Positions 9,331 through 16,977 of a stretch of DNA of 64,000 bases are shown here, one piece after another (the first letter of the stretch is position 1; each line of letters begins with the position of its first letter). The notes beneath the pieces are model-generated. The model worked only from the letters and a program-made list of their open reading frames with translations. It made no database searches and was not told the DNA's origin. Origin of the DNA: Hyphomicrobiaceae bacterium (GTDB lineage Bacteria > Pseudomonadota > Alphaproteobacteria > Rhizobiales > Hyphomicrobiaceae); NCBI GenBank assembly GCA_020638055.1, contig JACKJH010000003.1, positions 558,001 through 622,000 on the forward strand, in the 5' to 3' direction. The position numbers were made by a program, and so were the translations under genes.

Positions 9331-10199
9331 CCCGCACACGCGCCCACCTACCGGGTCGCTCGCTCGCTGCGCAACTTAGCGCGCTACGCGCCAACATCAG
9401 CCGCCGATCCTTCGCCAACACGGCGGGCGTCGATTCCAAGATCATCGCCGGGCTTGAGACTGGACGCGGCACGTTGGCCAGTCTGCGGCGCGTAGCTGAT
9501 GCCCTCGGTCATTACGTATCACCCTACCCCAGCGCGCTCGCCAACAAGCGCCTGCACCTTGGTATCGGCATACGCGGGTGTGGCGTCAGTCACCCTGCCC
9601 TACTCTCGCTGGAGCAGACCGGCGACGGTCTGGTGGCAACCTATGAGACGGTGTGTAAGGCGCTAGGCGAGCGTCCACGGCTGTTGACGATAGTGCCGAC
9701 GTGGTACACGCCGGAGCCCTTGCTACGTGCCATCCTAGACGGTCTGGGGCTCGATAGATTCGATCTGGACCCGGCTAGCCCTTGCCCCCCAACGGCTCCT
9801 ACACGCACGTACTTTACGGAGCGCGACGGGGGCTTGTGGCTGCCCTGGACGGCGCGCACCGTCTGGTGCAACCCGCCATACGATCAGGTGCCCGCATGGA
9901 CCGACAAGGCCCGTGCTGAGATCACGGCGGGGCGTGCCCAACGCCTCCTGTTGCTGATCCCATATCGACCCGAGACCAAGTGCCATCAGTCGCTAGTGGC
10001 GGACCCGACCGCACGCATCCTCATCTTTGATCGACGGATCACATTCGGGGGCCGTCGTAATCATCTCGATAGCGCATCTGCACTGGTCTGTTGGGGCCTA
10101 TCCGATGTCGAGTTTGTGCGGCTGGCCGGGCACCTACCGGCCAGTCATGAGTTGCGCATGAGCCCGGTAGGGAATCGCCCTCATCTGCCTGCAATCTGA
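9318..10199 (+). CDS. Phage DNA N6-adenine methyltransferase with N-terminal double HTH
   Basis: Protein of 293 residues. The C-terminal part (about 125-290) resembles phage Dam-type adenine methyltransferases: a TWYTPEPLLRAILD segment, the D-x-DPAS element of the SAM/catalytic region, and the catalytic NPPY motif near residues 184-187 in VWCNPPYDQVPAW. The first 110 residues hold two lambda-repressor-like HTH units (LRANISRRSFANTAG, then CGVSHPALLSLEQ), which is unusual for this family. Such enzymes methylate adenine in host or phage DNA for replication timing, protection or regulation. The start overlaps the short leader frame at 9238-9330. The HTH half is related in design to the two double-HTH proteins encoded at 11388 and 11848. 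Confidence 0.82.
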   Translation: MSILTRTRAHLPGRSLAAQLSALRANISRRSFANTAGVDSKIIAGLETGRGTLASLRRVADALGHYVSPYPSALANKRLHLGIGIRGCGVSHPALLSLEQTGDGLVATYETVCKALGERPRLLTIVPTWYTPEPLLRAILDGLGLDRFDLDPASPCPPTAPTRTYFTERDGGLWLPWTARTVWCNPPYDQVPAWTDKARAEITAGRAQRLLLLIPYRPETKCHQSLVADPTARILIFDRRITFGGRRNHLDSASALVCWGLSDVEFVRLAGHLPASHELRMSPVGNRPHLPAI

Positions 10200-10450
10200 T
10201 GGCGATAGCCTACCACTTCACCTAAATCCCACATTTTTATTGTGGGATTTGCCTCGCACCTCTCAGGCCCATGGGCCGGCAGTTCTGGTATACCATGGGA
10301 TAAGTAATTCTGTTCTATTATCGCACACTGATAAGAAATATTATTCTCTTTATGCCTAATTATTAGCCATTTTATTGCTCCAGCGCCTTATCCCTATCAA
10401 TCTGTAAGGCTTAGGCTTGAAGTTCTCCTTTTGATCACTATATATACTTG
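10200..10450 (+). terminator. Hairpin terminator and AT-rich promoter region
   Basis: A 10-bp perfect hairpin with a T-rich 7-base loop (AAATCCCACA at 10224-10233, TGTGGGATTT at 10241-10250) ends in TTT and probably terminates the methyltransferase transcript. The following 200 bases are AT-rich and free of genes. They probably hold the promoter of the small-gene operon beginning at 10451, but I cannot place its boxes with confidence. Confidence 0.5.
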
Positions 10451-11029
10451 ATGTGTACCCATAGTACTAGAGGCGTGGCGGAGTCTGGCGATCTGAGATC
10501 GCTGGACGACGTTGCGCGTGCAATGGGTATAGACCCCACCACGCTACCCGACCCCAACACCCCCACCCGTGACCGCCACGTCGAGACCCCCGAAGAGCAT
10601 CTGGATCGGATCATCACTGAGCACGCCAAGCGCGACCTCAGCGACGCGGAAGCGACCCTACTCATCAGCGCCATCTGGGTCGGCCCTAAGATGCCAACGA
10701 TAGAGCGCGTCCGTGAGATGTGGCGGATGATCACGTTTTCGAGGCGCTACAGCGTCCCCCTCGCAGCCTTGCCCGTAGTGGTTATGCCCCCGTGGGTACA
10801 TCGCACCGGGGTAAGCAGCTTAGTGCATCGGTGGATGCGCGCACAGTTTTGGACCCGTGCGAGGGAGGCGTTGTCGCCGTTGCCCTACGCAGAGTGGTCG
10901 CAAGCAAGGCGTGATGAGCTTGACGCCCTGTGCGAGTGGCAGATGGACCTGCACGCACGATCAGAGGCCCGCAAGGCCAAACGTATCCACGACATCGCCC
11001 TCAGGGCACAAGTAAGGAGTAAGAGATGA
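10451..11029 (+). CDS. Hypothetical phage protein
   Basis: Predicted soluble protein of 192 residues, family not recognised. The start ATG at 10451 follows an AT-rich stretch with no clear ribosome site, so translation may be leaderless or begin at a later Met such as the one in ARAMGIDPTT. It has a Pro/Asp-rich N-terminal region, a helical middle with several Trp residues (ISAIWVGPK, REMWRMI, RWMRAQFW, ARSEARK) and a basic C-terminus. The stop overlaps the next gene by 4 bases (ATGA), so it is the first gene of a coupled operon running to about 12535. Confidence 0.6.
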   Translation: MCTHSTRGVAESGDLRSLDDVARAMGIDPTTLPDPNTPTRDRHVETPEEHLDRIITEHAKRDLSDAEATLLISAIWVGPKMPTIERVREMWRMITFSRRYSVPLAALPVVVMPPWVHRTGVSSLVHRWMRAQFWTRAREALSPLPYAEWSQARRDELDALCEWQMDLHARSEARKAKRIHDIALRAQVRSKR

Positions 11030-11391
11030 CACTGACGGACTATGAGAGATCAGAGCTTAAGCGAGCCATCATGATTGATGGTTGGGATACTTGGATCAAG
11101 CTCGGTCTAACGCGATCCCAGATATCCGACATTGCCGATAGGCTCACGTCTACTGGCAAATTCATGCTGACGGCATCAGGCGAGATCGTCGGCGACGACG
11201 TGTCCATGGCAATCGACGACCTCAAGTCCAGCAAAGCCAATGCACATCTATTCCGTCGTGACGACGACGAACCCGCTGAGCCACGTAAGACCGTCCCCGA
11301 CGCGATACAGGCGCTGTCGGCTAAGGATCGTCTACGTCTGGCCAACGCGCAAAAGTTTGCGGATGAGGCGCGTCAAGGACGCAAGCCGTGA
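11026..11391 (+). CDS. Hypothetical phage protein
   Basis: Predicted protein of 121 residues, acidic and helical, not recognised. The N-terminal half (DYERSELKRAIMIDGWDTW, then LTRSQISDIADRL) could form a small helical or HTH-like domain, and the C-terminal half (VPDAIQALSAKDRLRLANAQK) a helical tail. It overlaps the preceding and following genes by four bases each (ATGA and GTGA), with AAGGAG at 11015 as ribosome site. The tight coupling supports a real gene of the same operon. Confidence 0.62.
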   Translation: MTLTDYERSELKRAIMIDGWDTWIKLGLTRSQISDIADRLTSTGKFMLTASGEIVGDDVSMAIDDLKSSKANAHLFRRDDDEPAEPRKTVPDAIQALSAKDRLRLANAQKFADEARQGRKP

Positions 11392-11867
11392 CCGTCTACA
11401 TCCCACACGAGCTGGACCGACTCCGCCTTGAGCAAAACTTGACCTTGCGCGAACTCGCACGGCGCTCTGGCATCTCAACACCAACCGTCACTGGCGTTCT
11501 CGGTGGACGAGCAAACTTGTCCAGCACCATCGCCGTCGCCAACGCCTTGGGCTACTCGTTGTCGTGGACGTTTTACGACGACGATGCTTGCAAGCGCCGT
11601 CTCTTACTGTTGTCTGGATCACTACAACGCCAGCTATCCGTCTTCCGCCAGCGATACACCCGCGCCTCTATCCCGTCATTGCGAGCACCACGCCTCTCGG
11701 TCAACGCGATCCGTGATCTTGAGCGCGGTGGCGACTGTAGGTTTGAGACCATCGACCGCTTGGGGCGGCTTTTGAATCTCGAATTCACGCTTGTGAGGGG
11801 AAACATCAACAATGTCATGGATGCGCCCAGCGCAAAGGAGAGGGACCATGCTATCAGCCCAACTTGA
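11388..11867 (+). CDS. Double XRE-type HTH regulator
   Basis: Protein of 159 residues starting at GTG 11388, which overlaps the preceding stop. Residues about 8-62 form a clear XRE/lambda-repressor HTH (LRLEQNLTLRELARRSGIS, then TPTVTGVLGG). A second, more diverged HTH-like unit lies at about 80-140 (IPSLRAPRLSVNAIRDLERG). It is likely a phage regulator of transcription. The same two-unit layout appears in the next gene and in the N-terminus of the methyltransferase at 9318, so all three may descend from one ancestor. Target sites are unknown. Confidence 0.72.
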   Translation: MTVYIPHELDRLRLEQNLTLRELARRSGISTPTVTGVLGGRANLSSTIAVANALGYSLSWTFYDDDACKRRLLLLSGSLQRQLSVFRQRYTRASIPSLRAPRLSVNAIRDLERGGDCRFETIDRLGRLLNLEFTLVRGNINNVMDAPSAKERDHAISPT

Positions 11868-12378
11868 GGCGCTACGCAAAGCGCGCGGCTATCACTACAG
11901 CGATCTAGTAGAGATGACCGGCCTCTGCACCCAAGCCGTCGTCGCCGTCCATCGTGGACGGGGCATGACCGACTCGCTCAACAAGATCGCCAAAGCCTAC
12001 TACCATTATGTAGTCATACCGGGCCAACGTCCCGACGTCCCATTGGGGGCGCAACTGCGTGCTCACAGGCTCGCAAACGGAATTTCTCTAAGGTCAGCGT
12101 CGGAATCGTCGGGTGTTGCGGTCAAGACTATCGAGCGCATAGAGCGCGGCGAAGTCTGTTATGTCGGAGTCGTCGTTGCCTACACTGAGGCCATCGCTAC
12201 GACTCTCACGTTGATCGATCAAGGCGAGTATGAGTACCGACGCACCCGCGCTGAGCTTGCCGATTGGGAATCCTCTCGCACCCTACCCGCCGACGTGTGG
12301 TTGTATGATGATGCCTTGACGGTCCACATGCAGCGTCGCGTTGATCGGGCGGATCGTTGGCGAGGCCGTCATGTGTGA
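11848..12378 (+). CDS. Double XRE-type HTH regulator
   Basis: Protein of 176 residues. The start at 11848 is chosen because AAGGAGAGGG lies directly upstream; a same-frame start at 11812 is less likely. The first HTH spans about residues 3-55 (LEALRKARGYHYSDLVEMTG). The second is at about 68-120 (LRAHRLANGISLRSASESSG, then VKTIERIERGE). The C-terminal 50 residues (YRRTRAELADWESSRTLPA) are helical. It overlaps the preceding gene by 20 bases. A DNA-binding regulator of the phage-like element is the probable role. Confidence 0.72.
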   Translation: MLSAQLEALRKARGYHYSDLVEMTGLCTQAVVAVHRGRGMTDSLNKIAKAYYHYVVIPGQRPDVPLGAQLRAHRLANGISLRSASESSGVAVKTIERIERGEVCYVGVVVAYTEAIATTLTLIDQGEYEYRRTRAELADWESSRTLPADVWLYDDALTVHMQRRVDRADRWRGRHV

Positions 12379-12734
12379 GATGACCTGCGAGCCCATGACG
12401 GACCAAGAGCTAGCCCTATACCGTGCCCCGCGCGCTCTGCTCTTGTGGCAGTCTCAGCGAGAGATCGCAACCGATGATGATGAGTTGTCTCGGATCGTGT
12501 ACGACCCCGCTCACCGCGCGCTAACTTGTGGTTAATGGAGTCGATGTGGCGCGCGACGACCTGCACCACGTCGGGTAGCTCTCGCACCGGGCGGGGCTGC
12601 GGTGTAGGGACTTCGCCCAGCGCTCGCTTGGCGATTCGAGTGATCTGGCCAAAGGCCCTGTGGCCTTTCCCGCGCGTAGCTAGCGCAATGATCTGGCCTA
12701 AGAGGGCGGCGGCATCGTCTTTCATCTTCACCAC
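12369..12734 (-). CDS. Hypothetical protein, last gene of minus-strand phage cassette
   Basis: A 121-residue frame whose start at 12734 overlaps the stop of the preceding gene by 7 bases. The first half (KMKDDAAALLGQIIALATRG, ITRIAKRALGEVPTPQP) has ordinary protein composition. The second half is His/Arg/Ser-rich, opposite a plus-strand frame, and may not be conserved. No family recognised. Confidence 0.4.
   Translation of the reverse strand: MVKMKDDAAALLGQIIALATRGKGHRAFGQITRIAKRALGEVPTPQPRPVRELPDVVQVVARHIDSINHKLARGERGRTRSETTHHHRLRSLAETATRAERAGHGIGLALGPSWARRSSHT
12371..12535 (+). CDS. Possible small phage protein
   Basis: A 54-residue frame that starts at 12371 and overlaps the preceding stop by 8 bases (ATGTGTGA), as other genes of this operon do. 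The peptide is acidic with several Met residues and is not recognised. It lies antisense to the 3' half of the minus-strand frame 12369-12734, and at most one of the two is likely to be fully genuine. Confidence 0.35.
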   Translation: MCEMTCEPMTDQELALYRAPRALLLWQSQREIATDDDELSRIVYDPAHRALTCG

Positions 12735-13069
12735 TTAAAGTTCAGGCGCTCCATACACCCTGCGTAGGATTCCCCGAATCGCATCGCGGGATCATCGCAC
12801 ACCTTACGGGCATAGCTCTCGCTGGCGTCTTCCATCTGCCGTTTGATGCGAGCCTCTTCGCTGCGTTGCGTCTCCTCGACTTTACGCGCGGCGTGATCCC
12901 ACAACCGGTCAGTCGTCTTGATCGCGTCGTCAATGACACGATCCATCACCGTCGTCGTCGGCACCACCTTCGTCTCTGCACCGCTGTAGCCCAGCGCGAC
13001 GACTGCCACACACGCTAGCGCCACCACGACGCCCCCAACCTCGTACCACTTAGCTTCACCGTCCATCAC
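12728..13069 (-). CDS. Small membrane-anchored protein, possible spanin-like
   Basis: A 113-residue protein with one N-terminal membrane segment (about residues 9-30, VGGVVVALACVAVVALGYSG) and a charged helical remainder (RLWDHAARKVEETQRSEEAR) that looks like a periplasmic coiled coil. Two Cys residues lie near the C-terminus. Size and layout resemble phage i-spanins, which join inner and outer membranes in lysis, but no endolysin or holin is evident beside it, so the call is tentative. It overlaps its upstream and downstream neighbours, consistent with one transcript. Confidence 0.5.
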   Translation of the reverse strand: MMDGEAKWYEVGGVVVALACVAVVALGYSGAETKVVPTTTVMDRVIDDAIKTTDRLWDHAARKVEETQRSEEARIKRQMEDASESYARKVCDDPAMRFGESYAGCMERLNFKW

Positions 13070-13208
13070 ACCACTCCGCTACTGCCCGTTGCTCATCTCT
13101 CAGCAGCGCCGTGGACGCTGCCGTTACCCGGTCTGCCCAGCGCCTCTCCCGTGTGTCGTACATCTCGACACGTTCGCGGGCGGCTGCGCTCAGTCTGCGC
13201 TTAGACAT
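13056..13208 (-). CDS. Small basic/acidic helical protein
   Basis: A 50-residue frame from 13208 that overlaps the stop of the preceding gene by 8 bases and runs 14 bases into the next. The sequence (MSKRRLSAAARERVEMYDTR...) is charged and helical. No family recognised. Translational overlap on both sides supports it. Confidence 0.45.
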   Translation of the reverse strand: MSKRRLSAAARERVEMYDTRERRWADRVTAASTALLRDEQRAVAEWCDGR

Positions 13209-13380
13209 CGCCGACAACCTCCAGCACTGCGATTGCGACCGCACGGCGATCTGCCCGTGCAACGGGGGCGTTGATGATCGTGCGAGCCCACTGACGAATT
13301 TCGGTGGGGCGCTGCCCAGCGCGAAGCATGGCAGAGACGACGCAGGCGGCTTTGCGGATGGCTGCGGGTGTTGATGACAT
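13201..13380 (-). CDS. Small helical phage protein (59 residues)
   Basis: A 59-residue frame beginning MSSTPAAIRKAACVVSAMLR and ending in VLEVVGDV. The start at 13380 is preceded by an excellent ribosome site (TTAGGAGAG, about 8 bases upstream), the best in this cassette. It is the first of four overlapping minus-strand genes running down to 12369. The fold looks all-helical, with a possible HTH (AGQRPTEIRQWARTII). Function unknown. Confidence 0.6.
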   Translation of the reverse strand: MSSTPAAIRKAACVVSAMLRAGQRPTEIRQWARTIINAPVARADRRAVAIAVLEVVGDV

Positions 13381-13488
13381 TTGACGCTCTCCTAACTGAT
13401 ATTCAGTATGGAGATGATACTACGCAGGTGTTAACAAGGCGTAAATTCGTGGGGGTTCGCGCGATATGTGGACAAATAAAAAGCCCCC
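13381..13488 (-). promoter_or_regulatory. Upstream region of the small-gene cassette
   Basis: A 108-base gap between the integrase 3' end and the first small gene. It contains a short near-palindrome (ACTGATATTCAGTA at about 13396-13409) just upstream of the ribosome site, and A/T-rich stretches that could serve as promoter and operator. Confidence 0.35.
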
Positions 13489-15075
13489 TCAGATGTCGAA
13501 CCTCAGCGCTTCCACAAGCTTCGCCCGCGTCTCCAACAACGCGGGGTCGTTCGCCTCCGCGTCATAGTCGTCGCCATAACGCCCCGCCACACCCGGCACG
13601 GTATGGCCCATAAGTCGTTCGCGCGCCTCGTTATCGCGCGGGTGTCGGCGCTTAAACTCGGCTGCCCATGTGTGACGTAGCGAGTAGAGCGATAGGCCGT
13701 CGCGCTTGATACCGAGCTTTCTCAGCAGGTAGGCAAAGTTCGTCCCGGCCTGTGCCGAGTAGCGCCCCGTCAACTTACGTTTCTTCGCGTCGGGGAATAT
13801 GCGGCCTGAGCCTCGTGACTTCACCAAGTCCAGGAAGCCAAGTTCGATCAATCTCGGGTGCAGCGGAATTGAGCGCACGCTACCGTCCAGTTCGCCGCGC
13901 GCCGCAGTCTTCAACGCCAGATCGCGATTGATGTAGAGATGCGGCAACGGCTTAAGCGGCACGTTGGCTCCGGTCATCTGCAAAAGTTCGTTCGGGCGCG
14001 CCCCGGTGAAGAGCACCAACAGCGCCAGCCAATACAGATCGCCTGACATGCTGGCCGCGAATACCGCCTTAAGTTCATCTGGCCGGAACGTGACTTTCTG
14101 GTTTGCCGCCGACGTGTTCACGCCAAGCTGCCACGTCGTCGTGTCGGCGAACGGGTTGAATACGTCGTCGTAATCAGCAGCGGCGAACTTGAAGACCCGT
14201 GACAGGTGCGCCCGCTTGACCTGTATCGTCTTCACGGCCATCGGCTTCAGATCGTTCTCACGCGCGTAGTCCGCCGCTTCCGGTGCGGTCATATCCCGCG
14301 TCGCCTTCAACTTCGTGTAGTTGGCTGGAAGCGCCGTAATCATCTCACGGAAAGCCCGTGTGTCTTCCTTCGAGTAGGCGTCAACGGCCTTGTCCTCAGT
14401 GCTGGCGATGAAGTCGCGAACGGCAGCACGTAGGTCTAGTTCCCGCGTTGGTGTAAGCGCCTTCTGTTGCTTGATGTAGGCTTCAAGGTACTGCGATAGC
14501 TTCGGCACCCGGCCATTCGGCTCTGCCGCCAGTGCCACCGGCAAGCCGCTTTCATCGTCGGATGCGATAATGTCTTTGATGGTCCGAATCTCGGTCTGAG
14601 CAAGAGCCCGCAAGGCTCCTACCTCATCATCCACAGCGCCAGCGCCACTCATCTTCAGACGGTGCAGGAATGCGCGCTGATGGTCGAAGTCGCGCACCGT
14701 CCAGCGGGACCGCGCTTCCTTCAACCATCGGTCAAGGCGCACTCGATACTGATCGGCGAGCTTCGCCGGGGCGTAGCTGACCTTTTGTCGCTCGCCCCTT
14801 GCGTGTTCGTCTCGAAAGGCGTCTTCAGACGCCAGCATTTCGTCGCGGCGAATACGACACACGTCGGCGACCGTGAGACCCGTGGATGGCACCGTAGCGG
14901 GCGATTCAAACTCGGCCACCAGCGCCGCGTAGACGGCGGGAAAGAGCCTCAGCGCTTCGTCGTAATCCGTTGTCCCGAGCGTCTTGGTGCGGTACGCGCC
15001 CGCGATCTTTTCGCGGACCTCATACGTCTTCGCGCCCTTCCTGAGACGGGGTTGTGGGACTCGTTTCCGGGCCAT
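13489..15075 (-). CDS. Tyrosine site-specific recombinase (phage integrase)
   Basis: Protein of 528 residues from a start at 15075 (MARKRVPQPRLRKG); the frame remains open to 15228, but the upstream part is unlike protein. No good ribosome site is visible. It has an N-terminal DUF-like segment, a core-binding domain (about 190-320) and a C-terminal catalytic domain: first Arg in FTGARPNELLQM near 358, the SLRHTW block near 466 with the second Arg, LMGH near 490, and the nucleophile Tyr in VAGRYGDDYD near 500. This is the standard phage integrase layout, with Tyr in place of the first His of HxxR. It lies at the right end of the element, its 5' end facing the putative attachment site at 15212, and probably catalyses integration and excision. 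Confidence 0.92.
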   Translation of the reverse strand: MARKRVPQPRLRKGAKTYEVREKIAGAYRTKTLGTTDYDEALRLFPAVYAALVAEFESPATVPSTGLTVADVCRIRRDEMLASEDAFRDEHARGERQKVSYAPAKLADQYRVRLDRWLKEARSRWTVRDFDHQRAFLHRLKMSGAGAVDDEVGALRALAQTEIRTIKDIIASDDESGLPVALAAEPNGRVPKLSQYLEAYIKQQKALTPTRELDLRAAVRDFIASTEDKAVDAYSKEDTRAFREMITALPANYTKLKATRDMTAPEAADYARENDLKPMAVKTIQVKRAHLSRVFKFAAADYDDVFNPFADTTTWQLGVNTSAANQKVTFRPDELKAVFAASMSGDLYWLALLVLFTGARPNELLQMTGANVPLKPLPHLYINRDLALKTAARGELDGSVRSIPLHPRLIELGFLDLVKSRGSGRIFPDAKKRKLTGRYSAQAGTNFAYLLRKLGIKRDGLSLYSLRHTWAAEFKRRHPRDNEARERLMGHTVPGVAGRYGDDYDAEANDPALLETRAKLVEALRFDI

Positions 15076-15211
15076 TTTTATACAGCGTTCAAAACGGTGA
15101 TTATCAGATGTCTGTTTAGAAGCAGGTTGGCGCATCATCGATAAACGACAAACAACTGAATTACAATTACAATTTATGGAACAAAGGGGTAACGAATTTG
15201 TAGTGCCCTCT

Positions 15212-15227
15212 CGGGCCAGGGGCACCA
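15212..15227 (+). other. Candidate attachment site (tRNA 3'-end remnant)
   Basis: The bases CGGGCCAGGGGCACCA fit the last part of a tRNA or tmRNA 3' end: C61 plus T-stem half CGGGC, acceptor half CAGGGGC, discriminator A, then CCA. Upstream bases do not form a T-loop, as expected if phage DNA joins here. An intrinsic terminator follows at 15303. It lies beside the integrase. The complete tRNA would be expected at the left end of the element, outside this window. Confidence 0.42.
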
Positions 15228-15302
15228 TTTCTTCCCACGCGCTTATCGCCTTCCCACGTTTGGGCTGTTGGCCCGGCTAGAGCGGTTCAGACGCAGGGCG
15301 TG

Positions 15303-15341
15303 AAAAGTCTCCCCCTCTGAAATCAAAGAAGGAGACTTTTT
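15303..15341 (+). terminator. Intrinsic terminator
   Basis: A 10-bp perfect stem (AAAAGTCTCC at 15303-15312, GGAGACTTTT at 15331-15340) followed by T-rich sequence. It could terminate the RNA gene whose 3' end is at 15227 and, on the other strand, the gene at 15367-15690. Confidence 0.75.
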
Positions 15342-15366
15342 GTTTTCAAATTGCGACCCCAAAATA

Positions 15367-15690
15367 TCATGGGGCGGCGTACTTGCAGGGCCTACCCTTG
15401 GCGACGCAGTGCCACGTGATCCCGCTCTTGTTACACGAAACGGATTTGCTTTTCGCGATAGACCACACCGACCACGTCAACCCGTATTTGCTCTTCACCC
15501 GACGGGTCCAGCCGGAGACGGCGATTCGCTCCGCCCAGATTTTCTTCTTGGCTTTGGGGTTCGTCACCGAGTTGCCAGCTTTCACAGTGAGATGTTTGCA
15601 TTGATAGGCGGCTGCTGGCTGCGCTGCTGCGGCAAGTAGTGCGATGGCGAGACTGCAACCTGCGATTTTGGCAATGAAAGAACCACTCAT
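15367..15690 (-). CDS. Small secreted cysteine-containing protein
   Basis: A 107-residue protein with a signal peptide (about 1-28, cleavage near AAA-YQC). The mature part is basic with four Cys residues and aromatic repeats (KIWAERIAVSGWTRRVKSKY, LTWSVWSIAKSK, GITWHCVAKGRPC). It resembles small Hyphomicrobiales exported proteins of unknown function. The start at 15690 has a CGGAGT ribosome site. It is the first host gene after the attachment site. Confidence 0.7.
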   Translation of the reverse strand: MSGSFIAKIAGCSLAIALLAAAAQPAAAYQCKHLTVKAGNSVTNPKAKKKIWAERIAVSGWTRRVKSKYGLTWSVWSIAKSKSVSCNKSGITWHCVAKGRPCKYAAP

Positions 15691-15851
15691 GACAATTTAC
15701 TCCGAGTATTTTGTGCGATGAGAAACCCGCGCAACCCTCACATGATTAAGGTCGCAGCAAGCAGACGATGCCGCTTGGTCGCCGCATGCCATGCAACAGG
15801 TTCAATGCCAGATGCATTTTGCATCTGTCGCCTTCCGCTGTAAAAGTGCGG

Positions 15852-16018
15852 CTAGTGTGGCGTCGCGCCTTAGTTGATCGATGTTGCTGCACGCTGGGTA
15901 TCAACTAAGGCTCGATAAACGCCACACTAAGCCAATGATTTTTCTAGTGGCCTTCATGTCGCGCCAAAATTGTATGCGGTTGCGGCTATGTTTCAATTTT
16001 GGCGCGACAGGTCACTAG
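15852..16018. repeat. 167-bp CTAG-bounded double-hairpin element, copy 1
   Basis: A compound repeat bounded by CTAG at both ends. The first half pairs AGTGTGGCG with CGCCACACT and CTTAGTTGAT with ATCAACTAAG. The second half pairs TGTCGCGCCAAAATTG with CAATTTTGGCGCGACA. A nearly identical 167-bp copy lies at 53075-53241. It ends 38 bases upstream of the transglycosylase start, so it may contribute to that gene's leader. Likely a non-autonomous palindromic element. Confidence 0.85.
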
Positions 16019-16056
16019 GGCGGCGCAGGAAGAGAAAATTTCGAAAGGGAGCGCAA

Positions 16057-16914
16057 ATGCAGCTCACAACAAATGCACAAAAGTGGATGCGCGGTTCCAG
16101 TGCAGCGCTTTGTGCAATCGCGTTAACCATGCTGGCAGCCTTGAGCGTGGCCCCAACGCATGCAAACGCCGCATCGTGCGGCAAATCGGCGTCTGGGTTC
16201 TCGGCCTGGCTTGAAGATTTCAAGGGTCGTGCACGCGCCGCAGGAATCTCCCAGTCAACGATCAATCGGGCGCTGAAGGGTGTTACCTACGACAGCAACG
16301 TGATCCGCCGAGACCGCTCGCAGCGCTCGTTCAAGCTCTCATTCGATCAGTTTTACAAGCGCCGCGTCGGCTCGTATCTGATGAACAAGGCGCGCGGCAA
16401 GCTCAAGACCCACGCGCGTTTGCTACGGTCGATCGAAAAGCGCTACGGCGTGCCGCCCGAAATCCTGGTGTCCATCTGGGGGTTGGAAACCAATTTTGGT
16501 CGTGACGGTTCGGGCAAATATTCCATCATCCGTTCGATTGCGACGCTGGCCTATGACTGCCGTAGGTCGAACTTTTTCACCGGGCACCTGATGGCCGCTC
16601 TTCGCATCGTGCAACGCGGAGACATGAGCCCTGGACAATTGCGCGGCGGCTGGGCCGGTGAGATCGGTCAGGTGCAGTTCCTGCCGGGCTCGTATGATCG
16701 TTATGCCGTTGACTATGACGGCAACGGCCGCCGGGATCTCGTGCACTCGACTGCTGACGCGCTGGCGTCAACCGCGAATTTCCTCAAGGGCCATGGTTGG
16801 CGGCGCGGGCAGCCTTGGGGGCCCGGCACGCAAAATTATTCGGTTATCAAGGATTGGAACCGCGCCGATGTCTACGCCCGCACCATCGCCTTGATGGCTG
16901 ATCGTTTGAAGTAA
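16057..16914 (+). CDS. MltB-type lytic murein transglycosylase
   Basis: Protein of 285 residues from the start at 16057, chosen because AAAGGGA precedes it and a signal peptide begins there (about 1-40, ending near THANA). The catalytic domain (about 55-285) shows the family segment VPPEILVSIWGLETNFGR, with Glu144 the expected catalytic acid, and the later blocks GEIGQVQFLPGSYDRYAVDYDG and ANFLKGHGWRRGQPWG. The enzyme cleaves the MurNAc-GlcNAc bond of peptidoglycan with formation of 1,6-anhydro ends in the periplasm. It is shorter than MltB proteins that carry an extra peptidoglycan-binding domain. It converges with the channel-fusion gene across a hairpin. Confidence 0.92.
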   Translation: MQLTTNAQKWMRGSSAALCAIALTMLAALSVAPTHANAASCGKSASGFSAWLEDFKGRARAAGISQSTINRALKGVTYDSNVIRRDRSQRSFKLSFDQFYKRRVGSYLMNKARGKLKTHARLLRSIEKRYGVPPEILVSIWGLETNFGRDGSGKYSIIRSIATLAYDCRRSNFFTGHLMAALRIVQRGDMSPGQLRGGWAGEIGQVQFLPGSYDRYAVDYDGNGRRDLVHSTADALASTANFLKGHGWRRGQPWGPGTQNYSVIKDWNRADVYARTIALMADRLK

Positions 16915-16934
16915 CATTCGCCCAGTTATTGCTG

Positions 16935-16967
16935 CTGGCGCCGTTCTGCAACGTATCGCGGCGCCAG
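16935..16967. terminator. Hairpin between convergent genes
   Basis: A 9-bp perfect stem (CTGGCGCCG / CGGCGCCAG, loop 15) lies between the stop codons of two convergent genes. No long T-run follows, but its position suits a bidirectional stop. Confidence 0.55.
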
Positions 16968-16977
16968 CGCCAGTAGC

